This document shows positions 60,299 to 64,000 of a stretch of DNA of 64,000 bases, one piece after another (positions within the stretch are counted from its first letter, which is position 1; every line of letters begins with the position of its first letter). Under the pieces are notes generated by a model. That model was not told the origin of the DNA, did no database searches, and was given only the letters and a program-made list of their open reading frames with translations. This stretch comes from Calycina herbarum (taxonomy: Eukaryota; Ascomycota; Leotiomycetes; Helotiales; Pezizellaceae), in the NCBI GenBank assembly GCA_001414485.1, contig LLEY01000041.1:124001-188000 (forward strand), given 5' to 3'. The translations under genes and the position numbers were made by a program.

Positions 60299-61654
60299 CT
60301 ACTTCATCCAACTAAACACCTCCCCATCCCCCTTCTTCTCCCCTTGACCCCCATCCTCGACTCCTTTCTCAACCTTTCTGACAACAACCTTCTCCCTCCC
60401 ATCAACCCCCAACCAAAGTAAATCAGGCCTACTATAATGCCCCTTAACGTCCAAAAACCCCTTCGCCCTCAAAATCTCATCAAAATCCAAATCCGCATAT
60501 AGTATCCCCTCTTCCGTCTCCAGAATATCCTCTGATAACTGTCTCCCATCTGGTCCAAAAATTGCTGAGCTCCCACCACCTGGGACGCCAAACATGTGGT
60601 TGGGGGTGATAGAGAAGGTGTCTATGGCGGGTTGCGAGATGAGAGATGTGGTGTGGAGGACGAAGGTTTGAGATTCTAGGGCATAGGTGCGGGATAGGGT
60701 TCTACAACCTTGTGTGAAGGAAAAAGGTCAAAAAGATTTCGGTGAGGGGAAAAATTTGGAATGAAGTGCATACCTTGCCTAGAAATACTCCATAGCCCCG
60801 CACCCCCCTTGTGTTCATAAAGGGGCGGCCAAGCTGCAACATGGACCTCCTCGTCCAACGTAATTGTATGATATTTCAAAAGTGGCTGCGTATGCTCCCA
60901 ACAAGCTAATTGTCCTACCCTCCCTACTCCTTCAATATCCCTCACATTGTTTAGCGAGTTCCCCGTTCCGTCCCCGAAGATGGTTCGTTCCATGTGTGTG
61001 GGTTTTATCTTTCTGCGTGCCATAAGAATCTCTCCTGAGCTGGAAATGGTTACTTGGGATATATAGAGCGAGTTTTGGAAGTTCTCGGAAAAGCCCATGC
61101 AGACTGCGATTTTGTGTTGGGCTGCGCTGGCGCAGATGGTTCGCATTTGGGGAGAATCGATTTTCAGGGAGTTCTTTTGGAGGAGGGTTGTTAGGGGGAA
61201 GTCTATGGGTCGGGACCTGGGGTTCAGATGTTAGTTCTAATTGCTTTGGAGTTGGTCAAAGAAGGGAGAGAGAGGCGTGCAAAGAGAAGAAGCGAGGGAG
61301 AAGGTGGTAAATGATCTGGGCAATATTGTCCCAAACTGTTTAGAAGAAATGCGAATTGGGGTTTCTGACTCTTTCTAGACATTCTCGGGTAATGCCTTTC
61401 TATGTTCTAGAGTCTCTGAAGTGATGAGAGGGAGGCTGTGGGAGGAATATTAACGAAATGAGGACTTACCATATCCAAGCAGGATACCCAGGAATCCAAC
61501 ACTCAGGAAAAGTAACTAATTTCGCTCCATTGCTTGCAGCTTCTTCTATCAATTCGCAGGTCTTTGCAACTGTCGCGTCAAGATCAAGCCATACAGGTTC
61601 AGCCTGTGCAACTGCTACTCTGATAGCTGATGAGGGGGTGGGGGACGAAGACAT
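60299..61654 (-). CDS. Nitrilase / cyanide hydratase family enzyme
   Basis: Three minus-strand exons, 61654-61470, 61216-60774 and 60708-60299, encode about 345 residues, normal for fungal nitrilases. Intron 1 (253 nt, GTAAGT..CCCCAG, branch GAACTAACA) splits Trp62; intron 2 (65 nt, GTATGC..CACAAG) is in phase 1. The catalytic triad is present: Glu51 in [11 protein letters not shown], Lys131 in [11 protein letters not shown], and Cys167 in [22 protein letters not shown] and the [16 protein letters not shown] segment near the third exon start are family hallmarks. The enzyme should hydrolyse nitriles to acids and ammonia, or hydrate them; substrate class cannot be read from sequence. I start at the ATG at 61654 (AACAATGTC context). 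The gene is intact and free of RIP although a RIP-hit gene lies next to it. Confidence 0.9.
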
Positions 61655-62551
61655 TGTTGAAACCACAATTGGGTCGAAGGAATAACTCTAAAATACCACC
61701 ACTGCATAGAGATTGCAATTGAGAATTTGCAGTCGTGAGAAGAAACCTTTATAACAAAAGACCCACGAGAGCAATACACGGAGTACCGAGTAATTGGGAA
61801 ACCATACCCCACCTTCTCGACAAAACATCTCAAATAACACCTCGATCGACGGAAAAAGGAGCAAATAAATCCCCCATCTCTGCCGCTCAAGTGCTTATTG
61901 CATGCAGATATAAGCTGTAAAGGTGATTATCCCCGGTTATTGTATCCTTATTGTTGGTTGAGAGTTGTGCTTATGGCAAGCTGACAGTTTGTTCTGCGGG
62001 GATGATTAGTGATGCTGCACGTAAGGCTGGGGAGGTGACATTACAGGGGAGTTTCAAGGGGGCATAGTGCGGGGTCTGCATCAACATTTTATTTGACGAT
62101 GGTATAAAAACCAGCGAGGAAAATAAAGAAAGATACTGTCTTTTATTTGATCAGTGATTGCTTTTTTTCTGTTCGTTCGATTGAAGGGATCGTTAAGTTA
62201 CTTCCGGGCAAATCTTGGGTAACTCGTGGGTACTCACAGCTTACTCGCCAGTAGCTCACCCAGTTACTCGTGAAATGCCTAGTGACTCGTGAACTGCCCA
62301 TCAACGGGTAAACCCGCAAGAACTCGAATATCGCCAAAAATCAAAAAGCACGAGGGGTCGTTAGGATTCAGACTCTACATTCCTCCGCTCCTGGAAAAAT
62401 AACTAACTAAATACAAAGGACTTTTGTGATGTAGACGGTAGAATGATCTTCCCAACCTCTCATCCCACGTCTCTCAACCAGCTAACACCAGTTCGCAATA
62501 CCATCTCAAACCCATCTAGGATCATCAACCGTTTCTTCATCCTCAGACCGC
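61655..62551. other. Upstream region of the nitrilase gene
   Basis: No supported gene. Around 62,217-62,292 short related words cluster (ACTCGTG three times, plus TACTCAC, TACTCGCC, GCTCACC); see findings. The rest is unremarkable. Confidence 0.55.
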
Positions 62552-64000
62552 TCAAGGTAAGGAACCAAAACCGCGTGATAACCTCCCCGAGACCCATCTT
62601 GGACCTTCAGCACTCTCCCCACCCGGCGGTTCATTCTCCTCATTCTCACTCATCTTCTCAGCCTCCGTCATTACGTCGAATTCGGAATCTGCATCAGAGC
62701 CTGTTGGTATATGCCAAAGTCTCGGATCAATCACCGTATTCTCCGTCTCAACCGTAGTCTCTGTCGCTACAGACTGTGTAGCATCACTCCATGTCGCATC
62801 TCCCTCATCAAAAACAACCGTACGTACCGTGGCAATACTAGGTACCGATGAGCCACTTGTTGCAACACCCCATCGTCCTGTCGCATATCCCCTCCCATTT
62901 TGACCGAGTAAAACTGTGTCCTGTGAGGTACAACTCGAGCCTGTGAATTGACTATCATCTTCAACACCGTAGACTACCCGTCCCATTCGTCGTTGAATAC
63001 CGATATCAGGGTTCTCGTCCTCATCACTATCTTCTTCTTCTTCTTCTTCTTCTTCTTCGAAATGAGGCTTCTCTATAGATGGGGAGGATTTAAATACTTT
63101 ATACCTATATCCCTTTCTCTCCAACTCCTGCAATTGCTCGTTCGTGAATCGTACTTCGCCATTCTCCTTCCGATTCGGGATTGCAAGACGGAAGGGTGTA
63201 CCACATCTATCAGCCAATCTCTCCTCTCCGTCAGCCTGATCTGCTCCAGCCTCATCAGCCGCAAACACCAAAACCTCCTCCTCGGGCGCTCCCGGTTCTG
63301 GATTAGCTTCCAACCAAGGACTTCCAACATAAGATATTGGTCCATTGGGAGCTTCCATGATATGCGCGAAGTGGAGGAGTTTCGGATCCGGTCTTGGGGT
63401 GCGGGGACTGTTGTAGAGACTTGATGTTTTGTAGGGGTAGATATTGGGGTGGGCTGGGGAGGTGGTGATGAGGTCGTTTATGGAATCTTCCGAGTTTTGG
63501 GAGATTTCTTTGAAGAATTTGGCGAGGGCTGGGGAGTGTTGTGGTGCGAGTGTGTTGTTGTTTTCGTCGTTCTGGTCTCCTTCCTCTATTGGGTTGTTTC
63601 TTGGTTGGCCCGGGTTCTTGGAGACTTTGTTGCCGAATCTGATGAAGGCTGGATCGAGTTGTGGTGTGTTGAAGCCGTGGGGTTGATTGGAGTGTGGATT
63701 GTGGTTCTCATTATTCTCGTACTCTTCCTCTACACCGCGGAATCCTGGAAATTTATTGCTATTGAAGCTTCTGGACCAGGCCTCGTTTTGAGTATGTAGA
63801 CTGGAGGTGTGAGGTGGATGGTTGGAGAGTGCGTTGTTGTTTTCATTATTCTCTTCTTCCCTCGCGTTGCGAAATCGTGAAAATTGATTCTCGTTGAAAC
63901 CGCGTGGCCAGGAGTCGTTTTGAGTTGGTATATTGGAGTTATGAGGTTGCTGGATGGAGTACGGATCGCGATTCTCATCATTCCCATACTCTCCCTCCAC
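62552..64000 (-). CDS. Repetitive, disordered protein (5' end beyond window)
   Basis: An open frame of at least 483 codons enters from the right edge and ends at 62552. I do not recognise the family. The first about 170 visible residues are degenerate tandem repeats of about 45-50 residues, each with an NEN core, a Pro-His or Gln-His part, TQN-x2-W-x-R-x-FN-x-N-x-F-x2-FR and an acidic stretch. A middle part (GTPFRLAIPNRKENGEVRF; EQLQELERKGYRYKVF) looks more ordered. A run of nine to ten Glu and an acidic Ser/Asp stretch follow, and a Ser/Thr/Glu-rich tail ends in GRLSRGFGSLP. No signal peptide or membrane segment is visible. A scaffold or regulatory role would be a guess. Confidence 0.7.
   Translation of the reverse strand: MEGEYGNDENRDPYSIQQPHNSNIPTQNDSWPRGFNENQFSRFRNAREEENNENNNALSNHPPHTSSLHTQNEAWSRSFNSNKFPGFRGVEEEYENNENHNPHSNQPHGFNTPQLDPAFIRFGNKVSKNPGQPRNNPIEEGDQNDENNNTLAPQHSPALAKFFKEISQNSEDSINDLITTSPAHPNIYPYKTSSLYNSPRTPRPDPKLLHFAHIMEAPNGPISYVGSPWLEANPEPGAPEEEVLVFAADEAGADQADGEERLADRCGTPFRLAIPNRKENGEVRFTNEQLQELERKGYRYKVFKSSPSIEKPHFEEEEEEEEEDSDEDENPDIGIQRRMGRVVYGVEDDSQFTGSSCTSQDTVLLGQNGRGYATGRWGVATSGSSVPSIATVRTVVFDEGDATWSDATQSVATETTVETENTVIDPRLWHIPTGSDADSEFDVMTEAEKMSENEENEPPGGESAEGPRWVSGRLSRGFGSLP
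63030..63058 (+). repeat. (CTT)n microsatellite coding a Glu run
   Basis: Consecutive CTT units on the plus strand are GAA codons on the minus strand and encode the polyglutamate tract of the disordered protein. Length variation here would keep the frame. Confidence 0.8.

Noticed and set aside
62948..63799. Long frames antisense to the disordered protein
   Set aside because: They mirror its repetitive codons (polyPhe opposite polyGlu) and have no independent support.
1..64000. tRNA or rRNA genes
   Set aside because: I saw no cloverleaf with A and B boxes and no rRNA-like conserved segment on either strand; reading by eye could miss a degraded copy.

Overview
The window looks like a chromosome segment of a filamentous ascomycete (Pezizomycotina). 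The evidence is a Zn(II)2Cys6 regulator, an RTA1-family membrane protein, a fungal nitrilase with short GT..AG introns, a STAND/NACHT-ankyrin gene, and above all a huge AT-rich block with the signature of repeat-induced point mutation (RIP). In that block CpA/TpG is almost absent, TpA is everywhere, and tryptophan and glutamine codons have become TAG/TAA. I cannot assign an order or genus from sequence alone.

Layout. 1-2466: two RIP-degraded LINE fragments, the second ending in an unmutated hairpin-rich 3' end and an (AATC)n tail. 2467-8560: a normal-composition gene island with a pogo/Fot1 transposase remnant, a three-exon Zn2Cys6 transcription factor (minus strand), and a divergently transcribed two-exon RTA1-like gene. 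8561-55604: about 47 kb of nested transposable elements with essentially no long open frames. 55605-59809: a STAND/NACHT-ankyrin pseudogene whose RIP damage fades away from the transposon block. 60299-64000: a three-exon nitrilase and the 3' part of a gene for a repetitive, disordered protein.

The transposon block can be read as a stratigraphy. A LINE ORF1 is cut by a short LTR-like element; one LTR of that element is cut by a Gypsy chromovirus (A-1, duplication CAAAG). A second LINE follows, then a complete Gypsy of another family (B). A minus-strand Copia element carries a pogo/Fot1 transposon inside its integrase and itself sits inside a second Gypsy A copy (A-2). Finally Gypsy C (duplication ATAAA) contains Gypsy A-3 (duplication CTAAG), which contains a solo Gypsy B LTR (duplication CTTAC). 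Many element boundaries are defined by LTR length identity, inverted termini and target duplications.

The most interesting observation is an antisense reading frame between the integrase/chromodomain and the 3' LTR in all three Gypsy A copies. Allowing for RIP changes of Cys to Tyr codons, two copies share exactly a C-x2-C-x6-C-x9-C-x2-C-x6-C pattern, and the third shares it approximately, although the residues between the cysteines differ. In two copies a basic/acidic coiled-coil follows. This suggests an accessory zinc-binding protein encoded opposite to gag-pol.
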